A stretch of 64,000 nt of DNA. Source: Halisarca cf. caerulea (taxonomy: Eukaryota; Porifera; Demospongiae; Chondrillida; Halisarcidae). The stretch is from assembly GCA_963170055.1 (NCBI GenBank), contig CAUJGJ010000397.1:2606001-2670000 (forward strand), given 5' to 3'. Made by a program: the position numbers and the translations under genes. The notes below the pieces were generated by a model. It did no database searches. It saw only the letters and a list, made by a program, of their open reading frames with translations, and was not told where the DNA came from. Each line of letters starts with the position of its first letter. Position 1 is the first letter of the stretch. This document shows, one piece after another, positions 1 through 9,938 of this stretch.

Positions 1-464
1 TGAAAGATCGCATTGTATATTCTGTTCTTTATTCTATAGCTACACATTTAAGTGATTTTGGCGGATCACACAACGGTACACCTGTACCATTATATATATA
101 GCATTTTATCGCACCATGTTTATTTTGGATTGAAGGAGTTTTACAGTCTTTTGCAGACCCTAGTTAAAATGAATCCAATCCTTTGGGATGCAAAAGCATG
201 CCTACCTCCTCGTGGTGCATCCTGGGACTACTATTATTATAGTAGTGCAGAATGGCATGCGTATTAAATGACATTGAAATTGTCACTTTCATTTACAATT
301 AATAAAACTGACTAGATCATGATCGCAATATATTATCCGGATTATTCAATGCTAAACTTGACACACACACACATTTTATAATTATACACCACTACACAAA
401 GCCATGGATTACTCAGGGACCCATGGATTACTCAGGGACCCATGGATTACTCAGGGATCTTTCA

Positions 465-3230
465 CAGGGCTTATGATAAGGGTCTAAGGGTGGTCAGACA
501 AATTGTCTGGCCATAAGCCATTTTGAACGGACATTTGTCATATTGTCAGGACACAATATATTTCTGTTTTATGTGCCGTTTGCATTAGTATTTTGCACAC
601 GCATTGTGTATATATACATGTATAGCTATACAAATGTAAACAGTACTGCACTTAAGGTATGCAAGTAAATCTGGAGGCTAAGCAAAAGTGAGCAATGTTT
701 ATATACTACTGTATGTGATAAGTTACACATGTCCGTATTAAAATATAAACACAATTGATTATATGGTGAGATACACAGACTCTGCGAGTCTAAGTACATG
801 TGAGATAATAGGAGAAATTTCAGCAAAACACAAGTGGTTAAAAGGTGAGCTACTCATATCATACGAGTTACTTAGAGGTTCAGAGGTACTAGTCAGTACT
901 CAACCAGTCCTCCCAGTCAGCTAGGTTTACTGTGTAGGACTCCTCACTACTACAGCTGCCATCAGTGCTCTTCTCCGCACTTGTAGAGGAAACAGGTGCC
1001 CGTGAGTCTTGCACTTGTCTGCGCTTCTTGTCTCCCCACCACAGCTTTACAGCATTGCTGGCATCCCACTTTGATAGTGGTGGAGAATCTGATGCAATCT
1101 GCATTAACGAGTGCAGTCTGTCATCCCCCAGACAGGCACGTTTCTCTGTTTTGATAATCTTTAGCAGAGAAAAAAGCCTCTCCACACGACCATTAGACAT
1201 AGGGAGGCAGAACAGCAACTCTACCACAGCCAAAATATTCTTCCACTTGACAGCATCAACTGCATTGAAAAGCTTCCACCACAGAACTTGGTGCTCCTCC
1301 TGTACAAGATTGAGGTATCGTTTAGCATAATCCACCATGTCATCCCATTCTTCTTGCAGCAATGAACAGTCAACATTTGACTTCTCCAAGGGAACTCTGA
1401 ATCTACTAGCAATGCTATCCAGAGCTTCATATGCAAATGATGCATCCTTTGTTTTCTCCCATCCATTGGGAGCAAGAATGGTCATAGCATGTGTGAGTAA
1501 TTCAATACTCTGTACCTTCACACGGTCCTTCAAGCATGCCTGAATGGCAGCTATGTATGCATCTTTGTGCTCTTGTAAATATGCTACACCATCCTCAAGA
1601 TTGGTTATTTTAGCTTCCTGGTAGTAACTGCCATTCTCGTCCCGCTTCAGTGCTGCACTAATTTTCTTTACCGTAGGAAGATCATGAAAGTTTGTTGCCA
1701 TCAGTTTTTCCATAGTTCTGCTTGATTTCATAACAGCTTCAATGGCTTCAACTATGCTGATTTCATCATACTGCATAACCTTGCAAAGTGTAGCAGCTGG
1801 CTTGAGCAAATCATGAAACATAGCACAGGCATAGAGCATTTTTGCATTACGCCACTGCAGGAGGTAACCCTTAAGCTTGTGCTTATCTGTGGATTTTATG
1901 GATGGATCTTCTGATAAAATGGCTAAATGATTCAAATAGGCACCAAATCTGTTCACTAACCTCTCCAAAGCAGCTACCTTGTGAGCAATAAAACGAGTAC
2001 CACAAGCCCGAACAGGCCTATTGCCACCACTAACAGGCATGTCTGATGGCTGCAAGCATGCCTTTAATTCAGCTACAATATCATTGAGGTCACGACATTT
2101 CTTTGGAGAATTTTCATATAGGTAGTACACTCTCATTAACATATTATCGACGGTTGAGAAAAGAGTACCACTGAGAGCATCTTTTAAAGACAGCTCAAGC
2201 CGATGGGCAAGACACCAAAACACACCAACCCAAGGTACAGACTGCTCAAGATATCCTCTGAGTCCACCAGCTGCTATGTTAACATTGGCACCAGCACATT
2301 CAAATCCAATGAGCTTGTGCTCCCAGTCTGTAATACCCACAAAACTAAGAGCATTCTTAAAACTCTCATACAACCCAGCAGCATTGGTACTCTTCGGTTG
2401 CCTAATAGTGAGGAATTTATTTCGAACATGTACTTTCCCATCCTTTGCATATGGATCAAAGTACAACACAAGGTACAGTTCCTCTTCTGCATTACTCACA
2501 TCAGTACTCCCATCGGCTTGTACACTGAAAAATGTAGCTTGCTTTAAAGCGTCTACCAAAACCTGTTGCTGTTCCTTAGCAATGTAGTCGATGAATACTG
2601 AGCATGCTTGATTATTCTTGTAGCCTTGACCTAAATCTGTGCCTTGTCTCTCCATTAACTCACATAGAGGTCCCATCTTCGTGAATGAAAGGTTTTCTTT
2701 GGAAATAAAATAGGCGATTTCAAATTTGCGCTTAAGTTTCATTTCTGAATCCTTATCAAGGTTGTGCAAGGCTCTTATTATCGGAGATAACTCGGCAATA
2801 TCGCTAGAACTTTTCCTTTTAAACATCTGCATTGCTCTAGTGTGCATTTCAGTTGCTGCGTGATCTTTGAAGCTCGAGGCTCGCAGATTCTTCGACCCAT
2901 CAATGAATGCTGCGTTGTAGTTGCGCATCCCTTGCAACTTCCCCTGAAACTCGACGCACACGGAACACTTCAATTTGTCGACGTGGTTTTGGTCGGATTT
3001 TACATAGTGCAGCCACACAGATGTATTTAATTCCTTATCGTTATCTCGAATCCACTTTTGCACTGTTTCCACAGTAATCTCCCTTTTCTTTGGTTGAGAA
3101 CTTTGTTCAGAGGTAGAAACAGCTGCCCTTTTTCGTCCAGACATTTTGTCCGACTAAGGTCAAAGTTGACCGGTCACGTGGCATAATTGGCCGGATAATG
3201 TCCGGTGTCCGGACGTTATCATAAGCTCTG
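465..3230 (-). mobile_element. hAT DNA transposon, complete, with TIRs and 5-bp TSD
   Basis: The ends form a 15-bp terminal inverted repeat: CAGGGCTTATGATAA at 465-479 and TTATCATAAGCTCTG at 3216-3230, with one mismatch. The CAG(A/G)G start is typical of hAT. The flanks TTTCA (460-464) and TTTCA (3231-3235) are a 5-bp direct repeat. Removing 465-3230 plus one TTTCA restores GGATCTTTCAATTC, the sequence seen in other copies of the host repeat at 11161 and, inverted, at 37697. Canonical hAT duplications are 8 bp; shorter ones are known in some hAT groups. The element carries one large uninterrupted ORF on the minus strand. Confidence 0.88.
889..3144 (-). CDS. hAT-family transposase, ZNF862/KIAA1586-like, 751 aa
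   Basis: One uninterrupted ORF from ATG at 3144. A BED-type zinc finger is visible as C60-x2-C63 and H95-x5-H101. It is followed by an RNase H-like core: first acidic site in QADGSTD (about residue 210), a hAT-specific CLAHRLELSLKD block (about 315), and the C-terminal dimerisation region with LPMSNGRVERLFSLLK (about 655-670), which supplies the glutamate. Family knowledge: hAT transposases cut at CAG-type ends in the nucleus. The second catalytic aspartate, usually in a CDGA-type motif, reads CAGA here (Ala codon at 2293-2295), so activity is doubtful although the frame is intact. It is the only gene of the 465-3230 element. A domesticated protein is possible, but the flanking TIRs and TSD argue for a transposon. 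Confidence 0.88.
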   Translation of the reverse strand: MSGRKRAAVSTSEQSSQPKKREITVETVQKWIRDNDKELNTSVWLHYVKSDQNHVDKLKCSVCVEFQGKLQGMRNYNAAFIDGSKNLRASSFKDHAATEMHTRAMQMFKRKSSSDIAELSPIIRALHNLDKDSEMKLKRKFEIAYFISKENLSFTKMGPLCELMERQGTDLGQGYKNNQACSVFIDYIAKEQQQVLVDALKQATFFSVQADGSTDVSNAEEELYLVLYFDPYAKDGKVHVRNKFLTIRQPKSTNAAGLYESFKNALSFVGITDWEHKLIGFECAGANVNIAAGGLRGYLEQSVPWVGVFWCLAHRLELSLKDALSGTLFSTVDNMLMRVYYLYENSPKKCRDLNDIVAELKACLQPSDMPVSGGNRPVRACGTRFIAHKVAALERLVNRFGAYLNHLAILSEDPSIKSTDKHKLKGYLLQWRNAKMLYACAMFHDLLKPAATLCKVMQYDEISIVEAIEAVMKSSRTMEKLMATNFHDLPTVKKISAALKRDENGSYYQEAKITNLEDGVAYLQEHKDAYIAAIQACLKDRVKVQSIELLTHAMTILAPNGWEKTKDASFAYEALDSIASRFRVPLEKSNVDCSLLQEEWDDMVDYAKRYLNLVQEEHQVLWWKLFNAVDAVKWKNILAVVELLFCLPMSNGRVERLFSLLKIIKTEKRACLGDDRLHSLMQIASDSPPLSKWDASNAVKLWWGDKKRRQVQDSRAPVSSTSAEKSTDGSCSSEESYTVNLADWEDWLSTD

Positions 3231-3254
3231 TTTCAATTCTGTGTGGATGATCTC

Positions 3255-3318
3255 CAAGTGATTCAAGCTTCCAGGGCCACAGGCAGCCCAAGAGTTTTTT
3301 AAACTCGAATCACTTGTT
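3255..3318 (+). repeat. 3' terminal hairpin of an H element
   Basis: The sequence starts CAAGTGATTCAAG and ends AAACTCGAATCACTTG: the two arms pair over about 16 bp. The loop contains a second small palindrome, GGGCCACAGGCAGCCC. The same structure recurs at 3626, 7182, 7508, 11190, 32527 and, inverted, at 37611. Confidence 0.8.
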
Positions 3319-3672
3319 ATTTTGGATTGGAGGAGTTTTACGGTCTCTTGCAGACCCTAGCTAAAATGAACTCAATCCTCTGGGATGCAAAGCATGCCTA
3401 CCTCCTCATGGTGCATCCTGGGACTACTATTATTATAGTACTTTTCTTTGAAATTGTTACTGTCCTTTATAATTAATAAAACTGACTAGATCATGATCTC
3501 AATATATTATCTGGATTATTTAATGCTAAAACTTGATGTACACACACATACACACATTATACTACACAACTGCACAAAACTATGCATTACTCACAGGGAT
3601 CTCTCAATTCCATGAGGATAATTTCCAAGTGATTCAAGTTTCCAGGGCCGTAGGCAGCCCACGGGTTTTTAA

Positions 3673-6600
3673 CCCTCCTACCCCCATCCGTGACAAATTT
3701 GTTACAAGTCTGCGAATTTTTCTTGTTCGATCCGTACTGCATATGAATACATGTTTGGCACCGTTAGAAAGCTCAAAATCTCTATTTTTGGATGATGGGT
3801 AGATCCCTGTAATCCATTAACAGCTCTCTGTATCAGCCCCCCGGAAACAAACCCATGTGTGAGCGTCGATAATACCGTATAACATAGGATACAGTCCGTA
3901 AAATATTTGCACATGGCGGAGAAGGGAGCTGTCGGGAGAGACCGTCTGAGTACGGATTTGGTACTTCAGCTACTTTTAGATGAAAAATCTGATAGCGAAA
4001 GTGAGAACGAAAGCATATCAGAATATCAGCAATTCGTAGGAAAGGTTCTGACTGATTCCGAAGGGGAAGCAGAGGATGCGGAAGAAAATACTCGACTCGT
4101 GACTGACGATGACGATGATTTTGGTCCTGTTGCGCGTGAGAAGACGCAAATAGATGATGATACAAGCCCTACCAGTATGGAAACATCCGAAGTGATTCTC
4201 AGTATCACACCTGATGCAGGCGAGAAAGGCTCTGGAGCGTCTTGCAGTTGGCCCTTGACTGTTGTGCCTTTGGAGTCGGTAGTTCCCACTTCATCGAATG
4301 CTGATCAGCAGCCATTAGATCCGTTCGCAAGTTCAGACAGTCAAGCTTCTGATCAAGAAGAGTTTACCATCTTAGAACAGCCAAGTGGTAGTGAAGAAGA
4401 AGCAGTAAGTGGTATTGATAAGTCACGTGTTGAGGAAGAAGTAGAATCTGATTCTGAGGATAGCAATGAGTGTTTGTCAAGTGAATCCCCAGATGTTTCC
4501 AATGATGAGACTCATTCTCCTATTCCATCAACATCACGGCGTAGTAGACGTGGACAGCGCTCTGGAAGACATGGAGTTATCAGACAGACAACTGGTCGAG
4601 CGAGAGTAAGAGGCAAAGGTGGAGGCACAACCAGATCAGTAGGTTCATATTCAAGTTTCATACCAAATGGTGCAAAGAAAATACAGGAAAGAGACACTGA
4701 CTTTGAAGAACCAATGGATTTTCAACCTTCTAGACAACCAGGACCACAGATTTCTCTGGATGATAAATCTCCACTGGATATTTTCCGTCTTTTTTTTGAT
4801 GACAATCTGCTGAAACATCTTGTTGCGTCCACCATTGCGTATGCTGAGATGAAGAAGCTGCACAATCCAACAGCTTACCAAAGATTTATGCTACAGAAAC
4901 TTACCACAGCAGAGATGCTTAGTTACATCGGTGTTTTGCTCCTTCTGAGTGTGAATTCTGTCAGGAACTACAGACAAGCATGGAATCCCAAAAGCTCTCA
5001 GGTTAGGACTTTCTTTATATAGTATTACATGCAATACATGTGCACCACAATAATGCAGCTTTGTTAGAATTATATGGATAAAGTGCATGTTTTATGTTAC
5101 TGATTTCCTCTTTGTATAGGTACTTGTTCGTCTGTTGGGTCTGATGAGTAGACATCGATTCGAAAATATTAGTTGTTTTTTCCATGCTGCCCTGCCCGAA
5201 GAAGAGCAACGAAACAGCAATGATCCATTGAAGAAAATCAGAACAGTGTATGAGAAGATCAAGGACCAATGCCTAAAGTTGTACCAGCCACTGCGAGAAC
5301 TGTCGATAGATGAGCGAATGGTCAAGTCGAAGGCATGGACTGCATTCCGCCAGTACATTTGAAACAAGCCATCCAAGTGGGGCTTCAAGTTCTGGGTGAT
5401 TGCGGACCCGTCAGGGTATACCTTGGATTTCAGCCTGTATTGTGGGAAGCAGAGAACAACACCAATTTCAGCACATGGCCTCTCATATGACGTTGTCATG
5501 GAACTTGCAAAGCCATTCACAAACCAAGGCTATTTAGCCTTTTTTGACAACTTCTATACAAGCCCTACATTGGTCAATGCCCTCTACGCAGTTGGAATTG
5601 GTGCCACGGGGACTCTTCGTCTGAATCGTTCGGGTGTTCCAGATGCAGTCAAAAAGTTAGCAGCAGCATTAAACAAGAGGGATGCAGCGAGGGGCACTGG
5701 ATATTACATCCGAGAGCAAGGTTCAAGAATTGTATATTGCTGCTGGAAGGACAAAGAATGTGTGACTGTTATGTCAACAGCATACCCTGGGCATACTGAT
5801 TCGACAGCTAAACGGCGTGGCAAAGACCAATCAGGACAGTTTACAAGTATTGAGGTACCTCTCCCGTCAGCCATCAGATATTATAATCAGTTTACGGGAG
5901 GAGTGGACCTATCAGATCAGCTGATTGGCTATCACCGGGTCCTACGACAGACTAAGCGTTACTGGAAGACACTCTTGTATCATCTTGTTGAAATTGCAGC
6001 CGCCAATGCTTTCATACTGTACAAGTGGCAGTGCATCGCAGAAGGACGAAAACCACCCACGGAGAGTAACTTCAGGGATTCTCTTGTGCTAGCTATCGTT
6101 GCACAGCATGGTACAGGGGACATTGTCCCAGACACATTTTTTACAATTCGCCACTGTAGTATGGCTGTGAGGAGCAATAAGAGAAGACGATGCTCAGTTT
6201 GCCAACATCCTACAAGTCGCCAGTGCCATGACTGCCCTTTCTCTCCAGCATTGTGCCAGACTTGGAACAAGGATTGCCACACAAGGTGGCATAGTCCACA
6301 GTATGCGGTCCAACGACAGAGGTACTTTGCTGCGCAAAAGAAAAGAGCAGAAGGACACCCAGTTCATCACATTCTAGGGCAGAGGAGAGCGGGTCGGCCT
6401 GCTGGTACAAAAAATAAGAGAGTAAAGCGTGTTTTTTCCTAATTTGGCCTTCTCTTGATAAGAATTGAATTATTTAGCCATCATGTATGTGTGCTGTGAT
6501 CCATTGTATTGTGCTGTTATTTTACAATGATCAGTATCATTTAGTACTTATGTTTTGTTTGTAGTGTTATGCATCATTTGAAAGAACATTTTATTAGCTT

Positions 6601-6880
6601 TCCAATGATGGGTCTATCGAAGCCGTACGCACTTGCGTAATCCCGAAAAAAATTGCGCAATATGTATACTATTAGTTTACACAATACTTCTGGCATATAT
6701 CCAGTTATTATACTGGCGTTGCTATTGGTAACGACTGTTAGTAATACTAGTCTAATTCTATGATGTCTTCTGAACAAAATGAGCCTATGCACATCTTTAT
6801 ATCATGTTCTCAGCCTAAGAAAGACCTCTTGTAGTAACTTGGGGTGAAAATTACCACTTTCTATGGTGGGGGTAGAAGGG
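3673..6880 (+). mobile_element. piggyBac element with TTAA target duplication
   Basis: TTAA at 3669-3672 and at 6881-6884 flank the element. The termini are inverted repeats: CCCTCCTACCCCCATC at the left and, read on the minus strand from the right, CCCTTCTACCCCCACC (14 of 16 match). TTAA followed by CCC is the piggyBac signature. Length is 3208 bp. It carries one intron-containing transposase gene with a single premature stop. The region after the gene (6443-6880) is AT-rich, with no further ORF recognised. Confidence 0.9.
3913..6442 (+). pseudogene. piggyBac transposase, one intron, one nonsense codon
   Basis: The start is the ATG at 3913 (CACATGGCGG). Exon 1 is 3913-5001; the intron 5002-5119 begins GTTAGG and ends TTTGTATAG; exon 2 runs 5120-6442 in the same phase, about 803 codons in all. 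The N-terminal 270 residues are acidic and Ser-rich, as usual for this family. The catalytic DDD residues are visible in LSIDERM (about 5306), AFFDNFYTS (about 5545) and GGVDLSDQ (about 5905). A C-terminal cysteine-rich domain follows (CSVCQHPTSRQCHDC, then CQTWNKDCHTRWH, about 6190-6285). The frame is broken only by TGA at 5360-5362, just before KPSKWGFKFW, where a CGA codon is the likely ancestor. Everything else is open, so the copy died recently or the stop is a sequence error. Confidence 0.87.
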
Positions 6881-6945
6881 TTAAACTGGAATCATTTGTT
6901 GTTGAATGATTTTGGATGAGTTGTAATCATTTTAACTTTATTTTT

Positions 6946-7246
6946 GTGCCGCCGGAAGGCGGCCCTATATTGTTTTTACTTTCACCGGAGGTGTCCAGAA
7001 CGTCCGGAATGATGTCTAGATTTATATATATATGTCAACAACATGGCAGACGCGAAGTCGGTACGTAATCTTTCGGCTATATTTCGGTAAATTCATTCAT
7101 TTGCTCCTGATTTTATCAGTGAAGAGTCTTTTTGACCAGAAGAGTTCTTCGAAGTATTATTTTAGTCAATAACAACCATTTCCAAGCGATTCGAGTTTCC
7201 AGGGCCGTAGGTGGCCCACAAGTTTTTTAAACTCAAATCGCTTGTT
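6946..7246 (+). mobile_element. H element, subfamily A, copy 1
   Basis: It starts with a 20-bp hairpin (GTGCCGCCGGAAGGCGGCCC, 6946-6965), then TATATTGTTTTTACTTTC, an ETS-like CCGG-rich stretch, a short AT tract, GTCAACAACATGGCAGACG, and ends with the long palindrome 7182-7246. There is no ORF beyond a few codons and no terminal inverted repeat. It is preceded by TTTTT and followed by TT, as in the other copies. Related elements lie at 7273, 32284 and (long forms) 8310, 37611 and 63581. Confidence 0.75.
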
Positions 7247-7272
7247 ATACTGTGTATTTTCATATTGTTTTT

Positions 7273-7572
7273 CCTATATTGTTTTTACTTTCACCGGAAG
7301 TGTCCGGAACGTCCGTAACGATGTCAATATATATATATATATATATATATATGTGTCAACAACATGGCGGACGTGAAGTCGGTACGTAATCTTTTGGCTA
7401 TATTTCGGTGAAATTCATTCGTCTGCTCCTGCTTTTATCAGCGAAGAGTCTTTTCGACCAGAAAAGTTCTTTGTACAGTAGTATTATTTTAGTCAATAAC
7501 GACGATTTCCAAGCGATTCGAGTTTCCAGGGCCGTAGGTGGCCCACGAGTTTTTTAACCTCGAATCGCTTGT
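7273..7572 (+). mobile_element. H element, subfamily A, copy 2, lacking the 5' hairpin
   Basis: It begins at CCTATATTG, so the 5' GC hairpin is missing, and otherwise matches copy 1: ACCGGAAGTGTCCGGAACG, (AT)n at 7325-7352, GTCAACAACATGGCGGACG, and the terminal palindrome 7508-7572. It is flanked by a 16-bp direct repeat TTTTCATATTGTTTTT at 7257-7272 and 7573-7588. That repeat may be a target duplication or the scar of a tandem duplication. Confidence 0.75.
7283..7390 (+). promoter_or_regulatory. Promoter-like module inside the H element (ETS and YY1-like)
   Basis: CACCGGAAGTG resembles an ETS-family site. CAACATGGCGGAC, about 75 bp further on, resembles the YY1-type initiator found over the start codon of many animal housekeeping genes. 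It is followed by codons for MADVKS and then GGTACGTAAT, which fits a splice donor. The arrangement is conserved in the copies near 6983, 32318 and (inverted) 40085-40170. Promoter activity is inferred, not shown. Confidence 0.35.
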
Positions 7573-7588
7573 TTTTCATATTGTTTTT

Positions 7589-7825
7589 GTAAAGCCCTTC
7601 AACTGTCATTATTAAAAGGGTATCTATTGGTATTGTAATATGATTCTGATATTGTTTTGATACCTTTGTGAACTATCTAGACGTTAGACACCATATGTGG
7701 GAATTTTGAGAGAAAATCTGTGCGTGATTGTCCCATGCTACAACATTTGTGTATGCAAATCGTCCATATGTGAAACTTTGAAAGACAGATTTGGTGGTGG
7801 AAATGTTCAAATCACTCTTTCTATA
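7589..7825. other. AT-rich spacer, nothing recognised
   Basis: I see no coding frame, hairpin or repeat here that recurs in the window. Confidence 0.5.
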
Positions 7826-8322
7826 GGCGTGTTCACACTAATCCAGATCAAATCCAGATAAAAGGCGATCCAGATTTGAAAGCGATCCAGATTGAAATGC
7901 CTGAGCAATTGCATTATGTTGATAGCGAATCATGATCACGTGTATTCATGTGGTATGCATAGTATCAAGATGGGGTTCTTTCCGTGGTTTGCAATAATAC
8001 TTAACTTTGTCGTCTGTTTTCGGTTTGTATTGTCAACCAGAGCAGAAGGCGTGCCAACTTCTTCATGCTTCTTGAGGTGCTGCAAACTTTGAGTGTATCA
8101 GAGAACACGAGACTGAATTCAGATTCAGTCTCATGTTCTCATACTGAGATTCAGGCTAGTGTCTAGGGAGGTGAAGTAATTGTGCAAAATAAAATTTTCT
8201 CTGTGCTTCGTCCCTCAGAAGACACACTAGGCTATTGAGGAGCTAACATTGAACCAAAGAAGTATCTGGTGCGTTTCCAGAACTGTGGAGTTTTGGCCTG
8301 GTGTTAAAAGTCTGGAACAATG

Positions 8323-8372
<50 letters not shown>

Positions 8373-9245
8373 AACAACATGGCGGACTTTTAGGTGGTAG
8401 TCGGTATCGCTGTAATATTTCAGTGAATTTTGTGTCTTTGCTCCTGTTTTCATCAGCGAAGAATCTTTTAGCCATAGGGAGTTTGTTTGAGAGTTATTTA
8501 CAAAGTTTGAAGTCGCTCCAAGAATTTACGTGGGCCTTCAAGTTGTATGGGTACGCGAACAAGTCTAAAGACGTTCTCTTCATTCAAAACAGCTTTGGAA
8601 GGACTCGAAAACTAACAAAAGCTCTTCTGACGCCTCCTCCAATACGAAAAAGAACTTGGACTTAGTATTTAGGACGAAAACGTCCACGAATGAAGAGCTA
8701 AACCGAAGAATCTTATGTAACGTTACCGCGGAAGTCTATGAAAGCCAAGAAAAGGTCAAAGAAAGCTTCGGGAACAGGTGAGATGACTGCTGAAAGCTTT
8801 GTTTCTTTGTTTAACCATTTTGGAGTGTCTACATGTGTATTTAAAGTGGTTTGGTGCGGTTTAGTACGAGTTGGACTTTAGTAAAAGAAATTCTTTAGCT
8901 TTTCTTGGATGTTTTCGCATACGTGTGTATGATTTTGTGTTTGTGTGTTTGTTCAGGCCTTGTCTAGCATGGCACAGAGGGTTGACGTATACTTTAGAAT
9001 GAAAATGTCCATGGATAGAAGAAAAAACTTGGAAACTTTACAACACATAATTTAAGAATTTTGAGGGAAAGAGAAGCTTCAAGAAAGCTTCAGAAATAGG
9101 TAAGATGATTGTTGAAACTCTATTTTTTTAGCTAACCTTTTTCGAATGTATATGTAAGAGTTTCTGTATGTATTTTCTTGAATATGTTCACGTGCGTTTA
9201 TGTTCCTTGTGTCTGTGTGTTTATTTGACTATGTTCCTGTGTTTG

Positions 9246-9420
9246 TGTGTGTGTGTGTATGTGTGTGTGTGTGTGTGTGTGTTTGTGTGTGTGTGTATAT
9301 TTGTGTGTGTGTGTGTGTGTTGTGTGTGTGTTGTGTGTTTGTGTGCATTTGTGCGTTTGTGTTAATGTGTGTGTGTGTGTGGGTGTGTCGGTGTATTTGT
9401 GATAGATAAGGTGACTGTTG

Positions 9421-9474
<54 letters not shown>

Positions 9475-9879
9475 TCCCTTTCATCCAGAGCCATCGCCCT
9501 CTAAGCCATCTCCTCAGCCTAGTATAGGAGGACACATGGGTGTTTTGCTCACCAGTATTATTATACAACCAAAGCTCAAGAGTATATTTCTTTAGCTAAC
9601 CGTTTTCAAACGTATATGTAGGAATTTCTGTATGTATTTTCTTGGATATGTTCATGTGCTTTTATGTTTGCTTGTGTCTGTGTGTTTATTTGAGCATGTT
9701 CCTGTGTGTATGTGTGTGTGCATGTGCGTGTGCGTGTGTGTGTGTGTGGTCTCATTGTTTATTATTCTTTCTTTTCATGTTCAGAATATAGACTAAATCA
9801 TGAAGGCAATTGGTGAGATTGTGTGTTTTGTATGATTTGATGTGTGTAATGTATAGTTGAGTACTTTTGTTTGTTTGTT

Positions 9880-9918
<39 letters not shown>

Positions 9919-9938
9919 TTGTGGGTGCATGTGGGTGT
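9246..9938. repeat. (TG)n/(CA)n microsatellite cluster
   Basis: The main tracts are near 9246-9400 (TG with interruptions), 9423-9470 (about 24 CA) and 9884-9915 (TG). They lie inside the long H element. Confidence 0.9.

Larger units (their letters stand above)
1..3318 (+). repeat. H-type repeat (long form) interrupted by a hAT element
   Basis: Non-coding repeat, running from before the window to 3318. It contains a short CA tract (360-373), three direct copies of a 20-bp CCATGGATTACTCAGGGA-type unit (402-456), and after the hAT insertion it resumes as TTTCAATTCTGTG. It ends in the palindrome at 3255-3318. The same 3' sequence (CA tract, ATTTTATAATTATACA, CTCAGGGATCTTTCAATTC, palindrome) is found near 11041-11253 and, inverted, at 37611-37760. 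The segment 121-460 is repeated at 3321-3610. No coding potential was seen in 1-464. Confidence 0.7.
3319..6900 (+). repeat. Second copy of the H 3' region, split by piggyBac
   Basis: 3321-3672 repeats 121-464 plus 3231-3300, including the block that begins TTTTGGATTGGAGGAG, a CA-rich stretch at 3540-3555 and CAGGGATCTCTCAATTCC. The terminal hairpin begins at 3626 and is cut at TTAA (3669-3672); its other arm continues at 6881-6900 (TTAAACTGGAATCATTTG). Removing the piggyBac element plus one TTAA rebuilds the hairpin, which shows that piggyBac landed inside an existing repeat. Confidence 0.75.

Noticed and set aside
965..2587. Plus-strand frames over the hAT transposase
   Set aside because: Shadows of the minus-strand gene, short and without recognised motifs.
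5140..5150. CTGATGAG, the core of hammerhead ribozymes
   Set aside because: It lies in the piggyBac coding exon with no matching GAAA and stems.
6946..7572. H elements as Helitrons or helentron-derived elements
   Set aside because: A 3' hairpin and microsatellite core recall them, but I see no CTRR end, no 5' TC and no A/T junction; left as an open alternative, not a call.
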